A stretch of DNA of 64,000 nt from Taudactylus pleione. Lineage: Eukaryota > Chordata > Amphibia > Anura > Myobatrachidae. The notes under the pieces are model-generated. The model did no database searches. It saw nothing but the letters and a program-made list of their open reading frames with translations, and was not told the origin of the DNA. The DNA is taken from positions 25,699,501 to 25,763,500 of the forward strand of contig JAUIMM010000015.1 in assembly GCA_031769625.1 (NCBI GenBank), read 5' to 3'. Of the stretch, positions 1 to 12,387 are shown in pieces; the first letter of the stretch is position 1, and every line of letters starts with the position of its first letter. The position numbers and the translations under genes were made by a program.

Positions 1-360
1 CTGTTGGTGTAACCTGTATTATTATACTGCTGAAATAAACAAAGAAACACAGTGTGCCCCCCATTGTGGGATTAGTTCCTTATTTGATGTTTGGTGATAT
101 ATTGGGTAGAGAATTTCCCACTTCTGGAAGCTTTGGGAAACTCAATTGGTTACAGAAGTAAAGCACCCTGACCTGTTTGATAATCGTACTGATACAGTGT
201 CAGTGGGAATGTTCCCGAGTCTGAAGTGTTCCCTTTTTCAAGCATGATTGGGGAGTTTGAAAAAGTGAGAGCAGCAGTGGAGCGCAGAATGATGTACCCC
301 CTACTGAAGTAGAAAATGTTGTTGAACCAGCTGTATATGACTGATCTTAAACTAAGAAAC
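1..360. other. Unassigned sequence at the window start
   Basis: No reading frame or repeat end recognised. It stops at the left target copy of the MITE that begins at 364. Confidence 0.3.
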
Positions 361-363
361 TAA

Positions 364-879
364 GGGCCTGATTCAGACCCACTCGCAAGCGGCTGTCCGC
401 TCGCAAGTGGGTCGATGTTCTGCACTGAGCATGCGCACGACGGAGGGAGCTCCGTCGTGCGCATGCGCCAGACTCGACGAGCGAAGGAAAGTCCTTCGCT
501 CGTTGTGTCTGATCAAAGGGGCCGTGCTGTCGATGTTGATTGACAGCACGTCCCCTTTGGTGGGCGTGCCTCCCTGACGGGGGCGTTCCTAAGGGAACGC
601 CTACCGTCAGAAGCCGGCCCACTGACATCACTAGTGATGTCAGTGGGAGTGATTTTGGCTCTGATAGAGTTTGCGCAGTCACCCCCCCTACCCGCCTACA
701 AAATGGGGCGAGCTGTCACTCACCATCGACAGCCACCCCGTCTTGTAGGGAGCCCTGTATCGACTGAAGTTCAGTCGCTCGGTGGGGCTCGTGCATGCCG
801 GACGTGGCGCATGCGCAGTGGCCAAACATTGAGCCGCTTGCAAGCGCTGTGCGCTCGCAAGCGGCTCTGAATCAGGCCC
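364..879. mobile_element. Palindromic CpG-rich MITE, family A (GATTCAG ends), copy 1
   Basis: The ends are inverted copies of GGGCCTGATTCAG (364-376 and 867-879). Flanking triplets are TAA and CAA, so the 3-bp target copy has one mismatch. The interior is CpG-rich with inner inverted repeats around CTCGCAAGCGG. It encodes nothing credible; the open frames here are by-products of high GC. It sits directly upstream of the Tc1-type transposase fragment. Confidence 0.8.
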
Positions 880-884
880 CAAGC

Positions 885-1234
885 ATACCCCTTTATGGCA
901 ATGGTATGCCCGGATGGCAGTGGTTTCTTTCAGCAGGATTATGCACACTGCCAAAATTGTTCAAGATTAGTTTGAGGAACATGACAAAAAATTCAAGGTG
1001 TTGGTTTGGCCTCTAAATTCCCCAGATCATAATCCAAATGAGCATCTGTGGGATGTGCTGGAAAAACAAGTCCAAGCCATGGATGCCCCACCTCACAACT
1101 TACAGGACTTAAAGGATCTGCTGTTAACATCTTGGTGCAAGTTACAGCAGGACACCTTCAGAGGTCTTGTGGGGTCCATGCCTCAACGGGTCAAAGCTGT
1201 TTTGGTGGCACACTATATTAGGCAGGTGTTGTAA
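885..1234 (+). pseudogene. Tc1/mariner transposase, C-terminal fragment
   Basis: Frame 998-1234 reads VWPLNSPDHNPNEHLWDVL, the region of the last catalytic acidic residue of Tc1-like DDE transposases (PDxNPxEH/WD), and runs on through the usual C-terminal tail to a stop. Just upstream, in shifted frames, FFQQDYAHCQ is a damaged form of the FQQDNAPCH motif around the second catalytic Asp, where the usual Asn is replaced. The N-terminal DNA-binding half is absent. It differs from the Tc1-like element at 2567-4214 and is a separate, dead copy. Confidence 0.75.
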
Positions 1235-2564
1235 TGTTATCGCTGATCGATGTGTATATATAGTATACCTTATTGCAAGTGTACCATGGTGACAGTGAAA
1301 AATGCTGATCCCTCTTGTGCATATCTGGTCTCCACAGAGATTCTATGCTGCCACGGAGTAATTTGAGGGAGTGTGGCCACACTATTAGTGGTGTGGCTAT
1401 AACTCTTTGGCTGGTGCCGGCCCCCACATAGGCCCACTTAGTCTGTATACCTCTTTCCCTTCCCTACTCTCAGCACTCCTGATGTTATATGTTCTCTAAT
1501 TGTTGCTCAAAAAAATAGATGGCTGGATTCAAAGTAGTGTTACAATATTGTGCCCATGACAGAAAATCATACGTGCACTGTAGTAGGATTGGTACCCAGC
1601 AGTGATATAGTCTACCTTATTGCAAGTGCTACATCAAAGCTGTTTTTTCTTTTTAATTGCTTTTTTCTTCATCAAATGAATATCAATATAAAAGGGTTTT
1701 GGTTTGGTATGCGATGGTGTAATATACGTATGACAGAAAATTGCATGTTTTATAAATTACTTTTTTGTTGAAATAATGCAGTAAGTGAGTTGCAATATTT
1801 TCATATGTTATACTTAATTGCTATTGTGACTGATTATTTTGGCATTTAACAAATCCCTTAATACTGTATCTTCATGTACCACATATACTACAAGAGGGTG
1901 TTGTGTAATGTAATATAATATACTGGTTTGTAATATTATCAGCCTTATAAACACATATGGTACAATATATAGTGATAGCATACCTTAGGGATAGCAAAGT
2001 GTGTGTATCCTGGTGTTTGGAGGAAGTGCAAAATACTGTATAATTATTGCAAGCAAAAGTTGTTATAAACGCCAACACTTGTAACCAAGCATTGTAATAT
2101 TTTATTGTATTAGTGACACAATCCAAAGTATGTTTCTTTCTTGATATTCCATCATACTGTACTTTTTTTTATGCAATTGAATTTTGCCAGTCTGTTATAC
2201 AAACCAATTGAATTTTTATGCAATTGAATTTTGCCAAGTTTACAAACCAAACCTCTCTATTCATTGTCAAACAGAAATACGTCATTTTTGTTTGCTGACT
2301 TTGGTATTTTAGTAACAAGATGAGCATTTCCATCAGGTAATGAAGACAAAACACACAACAAACATACATATATAAATAAGCAAAACAAAGGAAAAAGAAA
2401 AACTAAATATACAGCAGCTTAGTACAAGTACCAAAGTAAGGCAAAGTACAGGTTTATTGAATATGCTTGCAACATATTAAACATATTAAGAACAAAAAGA
2501 GCTTTTGCACAGGAGAATAAATAACAAATAAGAAATAATATTAAAAAACAACTACAGTATATTA
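1235..2564. other. AT-rich sequence without a recognised gene
   Basis: No gene recognised. An imperfect repeat of the run GCAATTGAATTTTGCCA occurs at about 2172 and 2220. Otherwise nothing stands out before the Tc1-like element. Confidence 0.4.
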
Positions 2565-2566
2565 TA

Positions 2567-4211
2567 CAGTCAGGTGCATAAATATTGGGACATTGACAGA
2601 ATTTTCATATTTTGGCCTCTATTCACCACCACAATGGCTTTTAAATGAAACAAACAAGATGTGCTTTAACTGCAGACTTTCAGATTTCATTTGAGGGTAA
2701 TTACATCCAAATCAGGTGAACGGTGTAGGAATTACAACGGTTTCTATATGTGCCTCCCACTTTTTAAGGGGCCAAAAGTAATGGGACCAACTAAACAATC
2801 CTAAATATAACTTTCACTTTTTAATACTTTGTTGCAAATCCTTTGCAGGCAATTACAGCCTGAAGTCTGGAATGCATAGACATCACCAGACGCTGGGTTT
2901 CATCCATGGTGATGCTCTGCCAGGCCTCTACTGCAAATATCTTCAGTTCCTGCTTGTTCTTGGGGCATTTTCCCTTCAGTTTTGTCTTCATCAAGTGAAA
3001 TGCATGCTCAATCGGATTCATGTCAGGGGATTGACTTGGCCATTGCATAACATTACACTTTTTAGTCTTAAAAAACTCTTTGGTTGCTTTTGCAGTATGC
3101 TTCGGGTCATTGTCCATCTGCACTGTGAAGCGCCGTCCAATGAGTTCTGAAGCATTTGACTGAATATGAGCATATAATATTGCCCAAAACACTTCAGAAT
3201 TCATTCTGCTGCTTTTGTCAGCAGTCACATCATCAATAAATACAAGGGAACCAGTTCCATTGGCAGCCATACATGCCCACGCCATGACACTACCACCACC
3301 ATGCTTCACTGATGAGGTGGTATGTTTTGGATCATGAGCAGTTCCTTTCCTTCTCCATACTCTTCTCTTCCCATCACTCTGGTACAAGTTGATCTTTATC
3401 TCATCTGTCCATAGGATGTTGTTCCAGAACTGTAATGGCTTTTTAGATGTTGTTTGGCAAACTCTAATCTGGTCTTCCTGTTTTTGAGGTTCACCAATGG
3501 TTTACATCTCTTTGTGAACCCTCTATATTCACTCTTGTGAAGTCTTCTCTTGATTGTTGACTTGACACATATACACCTACCTCCTGGAGAGTGTTCTTGA
3601 TTTGGCCAACTGTTGTGAAGGGGTTTTTCTTCACCAGGGAAATAATTCTTCTGTCATCCACCACAGTTGTTTTCTGTGGTCTTCCGGGTCTTTTGGTGTT
3701 GCTGAGCTCTCCGGTGCGTTCTTTCTTTTTAAGAATGTTCCAAACAGTTGATTTGGACACACCTAATGTTTTTGCTGTCTCTCTGATGGGTTTGTTTTGA
3801 TTTTTTAGCCTAATGATGGCTTGCTTTACTGATAGTGACAGCTCTTTGGATCTCATATTGAGAGTCGACAGCAACTGATTCCAAATGCAAATGTCACACC
3901 TAGAATCAACTCCAGACCTTTTACCTGCTTAATTGATAATGAAATAATGAGGGAATAGCCCACACCTGTCCATGAATAGCTTTTGAGTTGATAGTCCCAT
4001 TACTTTTGGCCCCTTAAAAAGTGGGAGGCACATATAGAAACCGTTGTAATTCCTACACCGTTCACCTGATTTGGATGTAATTACCCTCAAATTAAATCTG
4101 AAAGTCTGCAGTTAAAGCACATCTTGTTTGTTTCATTTCAAAGCCACAGTGGTGGTGAATAGAGGCCGAAATATGAACATTCTGTCAATGTCCCAATATT
4201 TATGCACCTGA

Positions 4212-4214
<3 letters not shown>
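2567..4214 (-). mobile_element. Full-length Tc1-like transposon with long inverted repeats
   Basis: The element starts CAGTCAGGTGCATAAATATT and ends with its inverse, with TA duplicated on each side (2565-2566 and 4215-4216). The inverted repeats are about 220 bp long, much longer than in minimal Tc1 elements, and extend inwards to TTTTGGCCCCTTAAAAAGTG. The right end abuts a TA microsatellite, which obscures the outer flank. It carries one transposase gene on the minus strand, disabled by frameshifts, so this copy cannot move by itself. Confidence 0.92.
2821..3856 (-). pseudogene. Tc1-like DD34E transposase, frameshifted
   Basis: The N-terminal part (from ATG at 3856 to about 3500) has a helix-turn-helix (KQAIIRLKNQNKPIRETAK, LGVSKSTVWNILKK) and the GRPRK-like linker GRPQKTT, as in paired-type Tc1 DNA-binding domains. 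The C-terminal part (2821-3387, plus WTDEIKINLYQ just upstream in frame) carries the catalytic core: Asp in WTDE, Asp in QMDNDPKHTAKAT and Glu in PDMNPIEH, with 34 residues between the second Asp and the Glu. At least two frameshifts separate the halves, one near 3560 and one near 3440; the middle segment is readable in a third frame. The terminal inverted repeats are well preserved, so the copy is fairly young. Confidence 0.9.

Positions 4215-4263
<49 letters not shown>
4215..4263. repeat. (TA)n microsatellite
   Basis: About 24 TA units start at the TA target of the Tc1-like element, so the transposon may have inserted into, or seeded, the microsatellite. Confidence 0.95.
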
Positions 4264-4265
<2 letters not shown>

Positions 4266-4570
4266 AATAAAGATTTCTATTCAGATATATCGTGGTGGTG
4301 GTTCTCCCTAGAGCCAAGACAGTTAATATTATAAAGAGGGATTGCAAAGCAAATTACGGGACTCTTACGTGGGGCAGACTTAAAACTATATAATGTAATA
4401 AATGTTTATTGAAAATCTAACTTTTATTTCTATATATTTTCATAAAATAGATAAAGAACTTAATATGGTGTGTGAGTCACCAGTTCTTCATATAGTGATT
4501 GTGGCTTGAAAGCCTCTAATAACACTGTATCATATAGTAATATGTCAAAATAGATATGTCAAATACAATG

Positions 4571-4910
4571 GGGGGTATCCAATTAGCTCTGAAAAATTTT
4601 CGGGCGTAAAAAACGGGGGTTTTTCGCCGATGTTTGGGTGTCTTTTGACTTTTTTTTTGTGCTGTCTAATTAAACCCCGTTTATTACACACGAAAATGTT
4701 CTGTTTTTCGTTCGAAAATACATAAGATCCACGAAAAGTAGCGAACCTATGTATTTTTTCTGCTGCAATCAGGAGAAAAACAGCTTCTTATTAGGGATTT
4801 GGTTTCGCATGCCTAAGACAGGTGAAACCAAATCCCTGATAAGTGCCGGCTTTGGGGCTAATTGGATAGCCGCGGGCGAGGTAATTAACCGCGGCTAATT
4901 GGATACCCCC
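4571..4910. mobile_element. Palindromic MITE, GGGGGTATCCAATTAGC ends
   Basis: Inverted ends GGGGGTATCCAATTAGC at 4571-4587 and 4894-4910 are flanked by perfect CAATG copies at 4566-4570 and 4911-4915, a 5-bp duplication. The interior contains inner inverted pieces (TTTTTCGCCGA, GAAAATACATAAG) and a repeat of TTGGTTTCGCATG / GGTGAAACCAAATCCCTG. A truncated end, GGCTAATTGGATAGC, recurs at about 11131-11145. Confidence 0.85.
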
Positions 4911-4915
4911 CAATG

Positions 4916-5480
4916 TATAGTTCTCTTTATCCAATACAGGCATAAATATAAAATTGATCCTCAGACGTGTTTGGATAATTGGCATAAATTGCTACGCATG
5001 CATATTTCTGGTCACAGATTCGCTAAAAATAGTTCCAGTAGTAAATATATTCAAAAAAGTTTTTTCGATATATAACCTTAAATAAAGACACTCTTAATCT
5101 CATACTCATACATCACTGATCATTACAAATGCTCATGTAAGTGTCACTATACAAAATGCTCACTACAGCATGAGTGGTAGACTGTACATATACTGCAGTC
5201 TAGTCTTAAATGGTACATCTATTAGTATTCAACCAGACAGAATTTGTATTGGGATCAATCATATATTAAAATAGAGAAGACATTTTATATTCATAGGAAA
5301 GCATTATAGATATATTATCTTCAAGATAGACCGGTATCTAAATCCAAATCAGCCATGTACAGGATATAGAGACACATACGGTTTGCCATGATTTCAGTAA
5401 CTTTTTACATACATAAAACATCATCAGTCATATATGCAATATTGAAATTGCATATTGATATGAGCAATGTGGGTGTGTAT
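4916..5480. other. AT-rich sequence without a recognised gene
   Basis: No coding or transposon signal recognised. Confidence 0.3.
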
Positions 5481-5489
5481 TTTGCTGTA

Positions 5490-6390
5490 GTTGGGATACG
5501 TTCAGTATCCCAACACAGGGGATGCCAGAATTCTGGAACCGGCATCCCGACCTCCAGGATCCCGAAGGTAAGTTGCAAGGTTGGGAGAAGGGTTAGGGGT
5601 TTTGGGTTAGGCACTAGGGGAAAGGTTAGGTTCAGGCACCGGGAAGGGAGGGATAAGGGACCTCATTCAGAGCCGGACACTATTTGCGGTCGTTCGTTCA
5701 GAAAAAAGGGGTGGCTATTCAAATGAACCGTTCGCTCTTTGCGGTCTGTTCACGCCTCTATGTCTGAACGAGCGAACAAAACTTGTGGTCGTTTTTTGGA
5801 TAACTACGCCCCCTGGCCACTCGCATCCTACGTCATGTCCGCTATTTATTAGATTAATCGAGTACATCGACCAGCGTATGAACTGCTCGCTATTCTTGTG
5901 GTTGGTTTTTCCTACCACAATCTTGCGAGCAGTTCTGACTATAAAATAACCCAGTGACGTGGTCAATGACGCTGCTGTATTAATTATGCACACCCATAAA
6001 ACACCCGTTTTGGCCTTTAAGCACGCCTGCTTTCGGATCTCCACTCCCCGTTTGCAAGCACCTTCCCCTGTTACCACCCACATACGCCTCCTCCTGTCAC
6101 TCAAAATAGCAGGCATTCACTATTTAGCGAACAAACGATTTTCGGCCGCACTGACTGGTTCGCGCATGCGTATTACGATCCGTACGCATGCGCAGTTGGG
6201 CAAACATCGCTCGGAACGAACGAGCGGCCGCTTACGAGCGGCCGCTTACGAGCGGCTCTGAATCAGGCCCAAGGTACGGAGAGGGGGAGGGTTAGGATAC
6301 CTGTCGAAAAGGTGTCTGTATCCTAAACCTATCAAGATGCCGGCATCGTGATTTTGACCACCGGGATCCTGGGCGCCGGGATCCCGTACC
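5490..6390. mobile_element. TTAGGCACTAGGG-type repeat element split by a MITE (family B, copy 1)
   Basis: The left part (about 5490-5657) has GGATACGTTCAGTATCCCAA, then GGGTTAGGCACTAGGGG-type repeats. The right part (6271-6390) resumes GGGGGAGGGTTAGGATACC and ends in GATGCCGGCATCG and CCGGGATCCCG-type motifs. The same order occurs at 33.84-34.20 kb and 39.16-39.54 kb. Family A copy 2 sits between the two halves. The class of this element is unknown; boundaries are approximate. Confidence 0.65.
5658..6270. mobile_element. Family A MITE, copy 2, nested in a family B repeat
   Basis: Ends are GGACCTCATTCAG (5658) and the inverse of GGGCCTGATTCAG (to 6270), flanked by AAG on both sides. The subterminal repeat AGCCGGACAC/GCGGCCGC region is CpG-rich. 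The flanks rejoin into a continuous family B repeat, proving it inserted second. Confidence 0.88.
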
Positions 6391-6486
6391 CATTCCTCTG
6401 TAGATAATAAGTATAACACAAAGTTATACCAAGTATTGAATGACTGATGAGAGAGCAGTAGGGCACTGGAAAAATAGATGCACTGA

Positions 6487-7019
6487 GGACCTGATTCAGA
6501 CCCGGAAGCTAAGGTGCGAATGCATGCTATGGGCGATTGTTGCGCGTCTGCGCATGCATATGCTGTTCGAGCCATGTGCACTCGTAGTACACAGACTGGA
6601 CGCTACTTTGAGTGACAGTGCCATTTGTGGGTGTGAACGGGGGAGTGGTGCGGCGAACACAAGCGTGTCTGGACGTCAAGACGGCGTTTAGTGGGCGTCC
6701 ATAATTACCATGGGAGCGTCATTGTACACGTCACCTGGTTGTATTTGAGCCTGCAGTGAATGCAGTGTTTGCGGTGGGGTAGGGGCCACCTCAAGGGCTG
6801 CGAGCAGCTCCGATGGCTCTCGATGAAACTGATTAATCACACACTTCCTGGAGATGATCTGTGCTAAGATAGAAAAAAGTGGGCGTCTTTAAACCGGCAT
6901 GCGTTCACTCTGCCGTCGCTTTCTAAGACATGCCTGGCTGTGCAATCGCGGCATTTGCATTTCCGCCCCCTGACTGCAGCAAGAGAACGCAGCTTAGCGT
7001 GCGGGTCTGAATCGCATCC
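6487..7019. mobile_element. Family A MITE, copy 3
   Basis: Ends GGACCTGATTCAGACCCG and the inverse of GGATGCGATTCAGACCCG lie between perfect TGA copies (6484-6486, 7020-7022). The interior is CpG-rich without a credible gene. Confidence 0.88.
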
Positions 7020-7022
7020 TGA

Positions 7023-8660
7023 GTGCTGATACAGTCAATATGGGAGTTAGGTGACCCCTGGTGTATTGCAGGAGTCAGATGCATCCAGAGTGGGCACAAG
7101 CTTGCATCACACGGACATGCATCTGTGCAATGGAATTTGTGACGTTTTGCTCTACTCTGTTGCTGTAGATTGTAGATCTTTTGCTCTAGCCCCATTGTAG
7201 GATGCTGCTGACCTTTTTTAAGGCCTTTACAAATAAATTCTTACAATAATAAATGAAACTTAGAAGTAATAACATTTGATTCATAAACTATAACATTCAC
7301 TGAAAAGCATATAAAATACATGAAATGTAAAACAAAAGAACTCAAACAAGTATATAAAGGACCAAAATATCATCAAACTAACAAATGTCATCTCTAGCTG
7401 TTATTCACATTAGACACAACAGAGAGGGTGAAAGATAGCTCTATGGGAGGGGAGAGTTTGCTGATAGGATGATTCTACAGGAAACACTGTATCCACACAT
7501 TGATTCACAAATAATGAAACAATGTATTGAAATTTCGTAAAATAAGTCACAAACTGGATTAAAAATCTTTTTATTTCTACTACGTTGCCTGCAGCCAGGC
7601 CTCAGGCACCAGAATTAAGTAGAGGAGCCGGAGCCTACTCCCAGTGATACAGGCTCCCCCACAGAGTACAAAAAGTATATGAGTGGGGGCTCAGGGGGGA
7701 GCCTCGGGGTAGGTGAGATAATGAGACATGGGCACTATGAATGTTTGTGTCATTCTGCCTAAAATGGTTATCAGACAGAGGATCACATGAGGGCTATTTC
7801 ATGAGTGAGAAGTGTATTACCAGGGAGAGGTAGGGTTGCAAATGAATTACAGGTTGGGCAGTGAGAAAATAAATTACAGGGGGAAATAAGGTTGATAAAC
7901 TGAATACAGGGAGGAAGGGATTTGTGGACTCAATGATACTGTCCCACACAACCAAGACTTTATTCTGAAGGCATCGCATTGCTTGCTAATTGCTAATCTC
8001 GCTTACTCCAGGCTGGCCGTGCCCCCTCTATGGACTTATCACACACGTGGTCCATTCCAGCAGGGCAAATGCTATTTAATCACCATATCGCAAACTCTTA
8101 TTTTACACTTTCACACAAATCATACTTTGTTCTTGATGGTCTCATTTCTAAATGCATTTAAAATTGCCCATTTGATTTTAAACCTGCATATTATTTTTTT
8201 TGTACTTTATACTACACAATGTGTCCAGACCTAGTGTTTTGTACTGTCATTACCACACAGTCGTTTTTTTATTGTGTATTACTGATAGTGTGGTAAATCA
8301 TTTTGCTAATGCTAGAGTATAGTGTTCAATAAAACAATTCAATGTGGCCAGGTGCAAATTGTCTTCTTCATTTCTTCCTTTTATTATTTGAAGTTTGAGG
8401 TGTTTTCAGGCGTTTCCTTCATTCTCTACAGTCTCACATTTTGCACTATATATTCTTGGTCCATTGAAGTACATACACCAGGGCATTGACACTTTACTGA
8501 GGTTTTAAAGTGTTATAACACATAAAAAAGGATGCAGCATACATTATCTCACCTGGAACTCACATCATAGGCTATTGTATTTCATGATGAAACAGAAATG
8601 ATGTGATTGTCACCATGGAGTAGGAGAAGATATTACCTCCCTGCCTGTCTGCTGACACTA
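7023..8660. other. Sequence without a recognised gene
   Basis: Mostly AT-rich. A GC-richer patch at about 7585-7730 has inverted pieces (GAGCCGGAGCCTACTCCC / GGGGAGCCTCGGGGTAGG) and may be a decayed MITE, but I found no target copies. Confidence 0.3.
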
Positions 8661-8663
8661 AAA

Positions 8664-9062
8664 GGGGCATGATGTACTAAGGGGTGATATGCGTTGAAAA
8701 CTCGCATTTCCATATGTACCAAGCTCCGGACTTGGATTCATTCCGGAGCTTGGACCCAGTGGGTAATGCCATCTTTAGAAGGCTATGGGCTTCTCTTTGC
8801 AACTTCCCCTGAGAAGGATCCAATGGGTTCCCTTCCAGCACTCCCCACATCACCCGTGTCCTTCTGCAGATGTGCAGAAGTTTGCCAGAGGGACTTCTGG
8901 GTTATAAACTCAGAAGTCCCTCTATCGCAAAGAACAGCTCTTACTGGGAGAGCTGCCCTTTACGATTTTCTAGGTACAAACCGCCGATATTATCTCCGGT
9001 ATGTATCCGATAATTGGCAGAATGTACAGCATTGCAGATGGAGTGCTTAGTACATCTCACCC
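8664..9062. mobile_element. MITE with GGGGCATGATGTACTAAG ends
   Basis: The left end GGGGCATGATGTACTAAG is inverted at the right (CTTAGTACATCTCACCC). Inner inverted repeats include CAAGCTCCGGA / TCCGGAGCTTGG and ACTTCTGGGTTATAAACTC-AGAAGT. Target copies are unclear. Confidence 0.6.
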
Positions 9063-9355
9063 TATGATCCTTACCTTGACTGCACTGACCAGCAGCATCA
9101 CATCATGTCAATGACAGTGCCAGGAGCCGGGCAGGTTGAGGCTATATTTGCGGCAGAGTGGGGGGCCCCAAAGTGTGGCTTACCTTGGGCGACCTCCCCC
9201 TTTTAATCTGGCCCCACAAAGAGGGACACTGCGTAAAGTACTACAGACCATTAACACAATTTTGCAACAGCAGATAAAATCCAAGTAGACTTAGCAAAAC
9301 TACATGGTTGCTTACATAAAATTAGTGTTTAATGTGCTTCATAGTGAGTGCCCAT

Positions 9356-9862
9356 GGGACTTATTCATCATTGGGGGCCGTAAGGCCCCTGATGATTAAG
9401 TATCTACCTCGCCACGGGGGTTACTTATCACCGGAGCAATTCATCATTGCTCCGGTGTGGGGACAGCCGCTTCGAAAACCAGATGTCCCCACGATTAGTA
9501 GCACTGCTACAGAAGTAGCAACATTGCTTACCTGTTCCCGTCGCTGGCTTCTGCGCATGTATCACCTGAAGTCACGCATGCGCAAAGCCGCCAGGAAGGC
9601 AGTGAAGAAGCGGCTGAGGGATCCCTCTTCGCATCCACCGAACTCCTTCCCATACAAAGGAGTGGGGCTATGAGAATAAGCGCGAACTGAAGATGGCGTT
9701 TATTCTCGCAGGCAAACTCCGAAAACTTTTAAGTTTTTGAACTTTGCTTAATATCAGATTGTCCTATTGGACCCCTGATGATGAATGGCCTAATATCTTT
9801 AATATGCGGAAACTAGCGTTTCCGCATAGTTAGCGGGACATTTAAGTGTTGATGAATAGTGC
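9356..9862. mobile_element. Probable CpG-rich MITE with TTATTCATCA-type ends
   Basis: A GACTTATTCATCA start is loosely inverted at TTGATGAATAGTG on the right; inside are perfect small palindromes such as GGAGCAATTCATCATTGCTCC and GCGGAAACTAGCGTTTCCGC. Ends and duplication are not secure. Confidence 0.45.
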
Positions 9863-12320
9863 AGACAAACAGTATTTCAATAATAGCTTGCTGTTTATCA
9901 ACCATCACTTATATGCATATTGGTCTTGTGACATCCTAAAGGGCATTTTTATTATTGACCACATTTTAGCACCCTAGTAATGATAATTTATTACTGAAGT
10001 CTTTTACTTCTGGGGTCAAACACGGCAGAGTTACTGAGTATGTACAGTCATGGGACTGAGCAATTTCAAACCACCATTCCCACAGTGAGATCGGAAACAA
10101 TTATAGCATTAGTTATGAGGAGGCAAGCTAAACGTTTTGGAGCTTGATATATTCTGCAATATCGTGGTCCTTATAGAAAGCTACGGGAACTACTCCAGTG
10201 ACCAACAATAGAGGGACCACAGTGTACAATGAATATACCCTCTTTGCCCATTCACATAAGTCTATGGATGCACATCTATAATGCCATGGTGATCTCATTC
10301 ACATTTTACATTTCAGGAACATACCTCTCTTATGGGTATATTTACTAAAACTGTAACCATTTTACCACAAAGTATTCTTTCTTATTGCTTCTTAGCTAAC
10401 TAGCTGTCTCAGCTTAGCCTTTATTTACCTCTGAGGTCTTTCACCACTGCCATTATCCCTGGTGTATGCACATTTACTAAACTGTGCATGTGCAGCTCAA
10501 GTTCCCTAAAAACAAAGCAGATCTGTGATTGGCTGGTGGTTACAATGCAGCAAAGCTACTGCTTATGGAAAGTACTGTATAACACATTCCAGAGATTATG
10601 TTTAGTTTGTTAAATTGATACTTTTTGCTGTCACCATAGAGCTCTACGGAAACCACTATATTTGACGGAAACTGAGTTGACATTGGAGAAATTCACAAAT
10701 TGAGTGTGTGTGACAGAAGAACATAGTTGCCAGTGCCGTAAGAGGACTTTTTGGCGTCCTGTGCTGGCCACACACACTGAGCACATGATGTCATACTGAG
10801 GTGGGTGGGGCCACCTACTGCTGGGAAGAACTGCACTTCCTGCAGAAAGCCTTGTGCGTCCATGGGATGCCCTGGTTGGCACTTCAGCAGAGATTCTGAC
10901 TGCAGGGTGCCATTTCATACACCCTGCTAGCCGGATGCAGGAACCGTGGGGCAGCGACGGTGCTGCCCACAGGGCTCTGTGCTGTGGCATTGCTCACACA
11001 CATGGGTTCTTAATCAAGTTATGACATGTTTACTGTAAAACAGTAATTTCCCCAAACTTTTCACCTGCTTTGGGGCTGTGAAAAAAAGCTGCATTAAATC
11101 CTGTGGAAAGTTAATGTGAGTTAATTTTCGTGGCTAATTGGATAGCAAACAACTTGTATGCCCCTATAAGTTTTCATTTCAAAAATAAAAAGTGCTACTA
11201 TATATTCAAATTGTTTGAGTGTAATATACAGCTTAGTATCTCTAATGCAGTGTGAGTGGCTTTCCGCTGCATCTGCAATGTGACTAATGCTGGTTACACA
11301 GTATGTAATATGTTGCTCAATCAGCCGACGAATTACATATCGCATAGTGCATCTGTACGTGTACAGAAGATATGTCTGTCAATGATATCGATCACAGACA
11401 TATTTTATTGGTCCTGCAGCACAGCCGATGCCAATACCTGACTGCCCGCACACTGACTGTAGGAATCGCCGACACTCAACTCTCAACTGGACAAGCAAAT
11501 TTAAATGCCCGCCCAGTTGTGATGTCAGGTCAGATATATATTGAGCAGCGGTTTGGTAAATGTGTATTGGCTTACCATTTGACCGATCCAGCGATGGATC
11601 CATGGGTTGGCGGACAAGTCGGCCAGGTGTGCACCCATCATAACACGCAAAATTTAAAGAAAGTCTCAGTCGCCGCCGAGCATCTCGCCCTGTATAGCAT
11701 AAAGACACTCAATCTATAAGGACAGATCTGTAGGTCCCACTTCTCTGTGAAGACCTAGTAACTTGTATCTGTGTTTACAAGGTAATTGTGATCCAATCAG
11801 TAGCCATTGAATAGGAATAATGAGTTAATGTGTTTGGTTTCCCTTAACTCAGAGATACATTGTAACAGGATGTGAATTAGTCAAATTGTAACATTAACTG
11901 CGATCTAATCTGAATCAGTGGCATTGTTATTTTAACATGGAACTTCCCATTAAGCAATACAGAGTGTGCTATTCATTGTAATTTCCTATCATCACCAATA
12001 CATGAAGCTTGTTACACCTCCTAAATGATTACATCCAATCCATAATATCGCAATTTCATATTGACAGAATTATCTACAATCAGTTTCAGTTCTTCTGATG
12101 GAATTTACATGCTAATGAATTGCAACCGTATTGTATGTTATAGAGGGATCAATATTTGGTTTGAAGAGGAATTTCATCCACGAGTGCCCCTATATTAACT
12201 GTGGAACTCGGACTACATATTAACATTAAGGATACAGTAAAATGTGGTGCAAATTATTTATTTTCATTGACTTTGGGAAGATATGCAGGTTTATTTATTA
12301 CAATATGTAAAATTACATAG
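9863..12320. other. Mostly unique sequence with MITE fragments
   Basis: No gene recognised. A TATATTTACTAAAACTG end near 10335 and a GGCTAATTGGATAGC end near 11131 are single-ended MITE relics. At about 11372-11402 the palindrome TATGTCTGTCAATGATATCG...ACAGACATA lies in a CpG-richer block (11.28-11.70 kb) that may be another decayed element. Confidence 0.35.
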
Positions 12321-12328
12321 ATATAGAA

Positions 12329-12329
<1 letters not shown>

Positions 12330-12387
<58 letters not shown>
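12330..12387. repeat. (CTAT)n microsatellite
   Basis: Tandem CTAT units, about 14 copies. Confidence 0.95.

Noticed and set aside
2172..2240. Direct repeat GCAATTGAATTTTGCCA as a target duplication
   Set aside because: The copies are only about 48 bases apart with no inverted ends between them.
5715..6581. Open frames of 100-133 codons near 6 kb
   Set aside because: They lie in CpG-rich MITE sequence where stops are rare; no domain is recognisable.
10631..10990. 119-codon minus strand frame as a gene
   Set aside because: No domain, no start context, composition like random GC-richer sequence.
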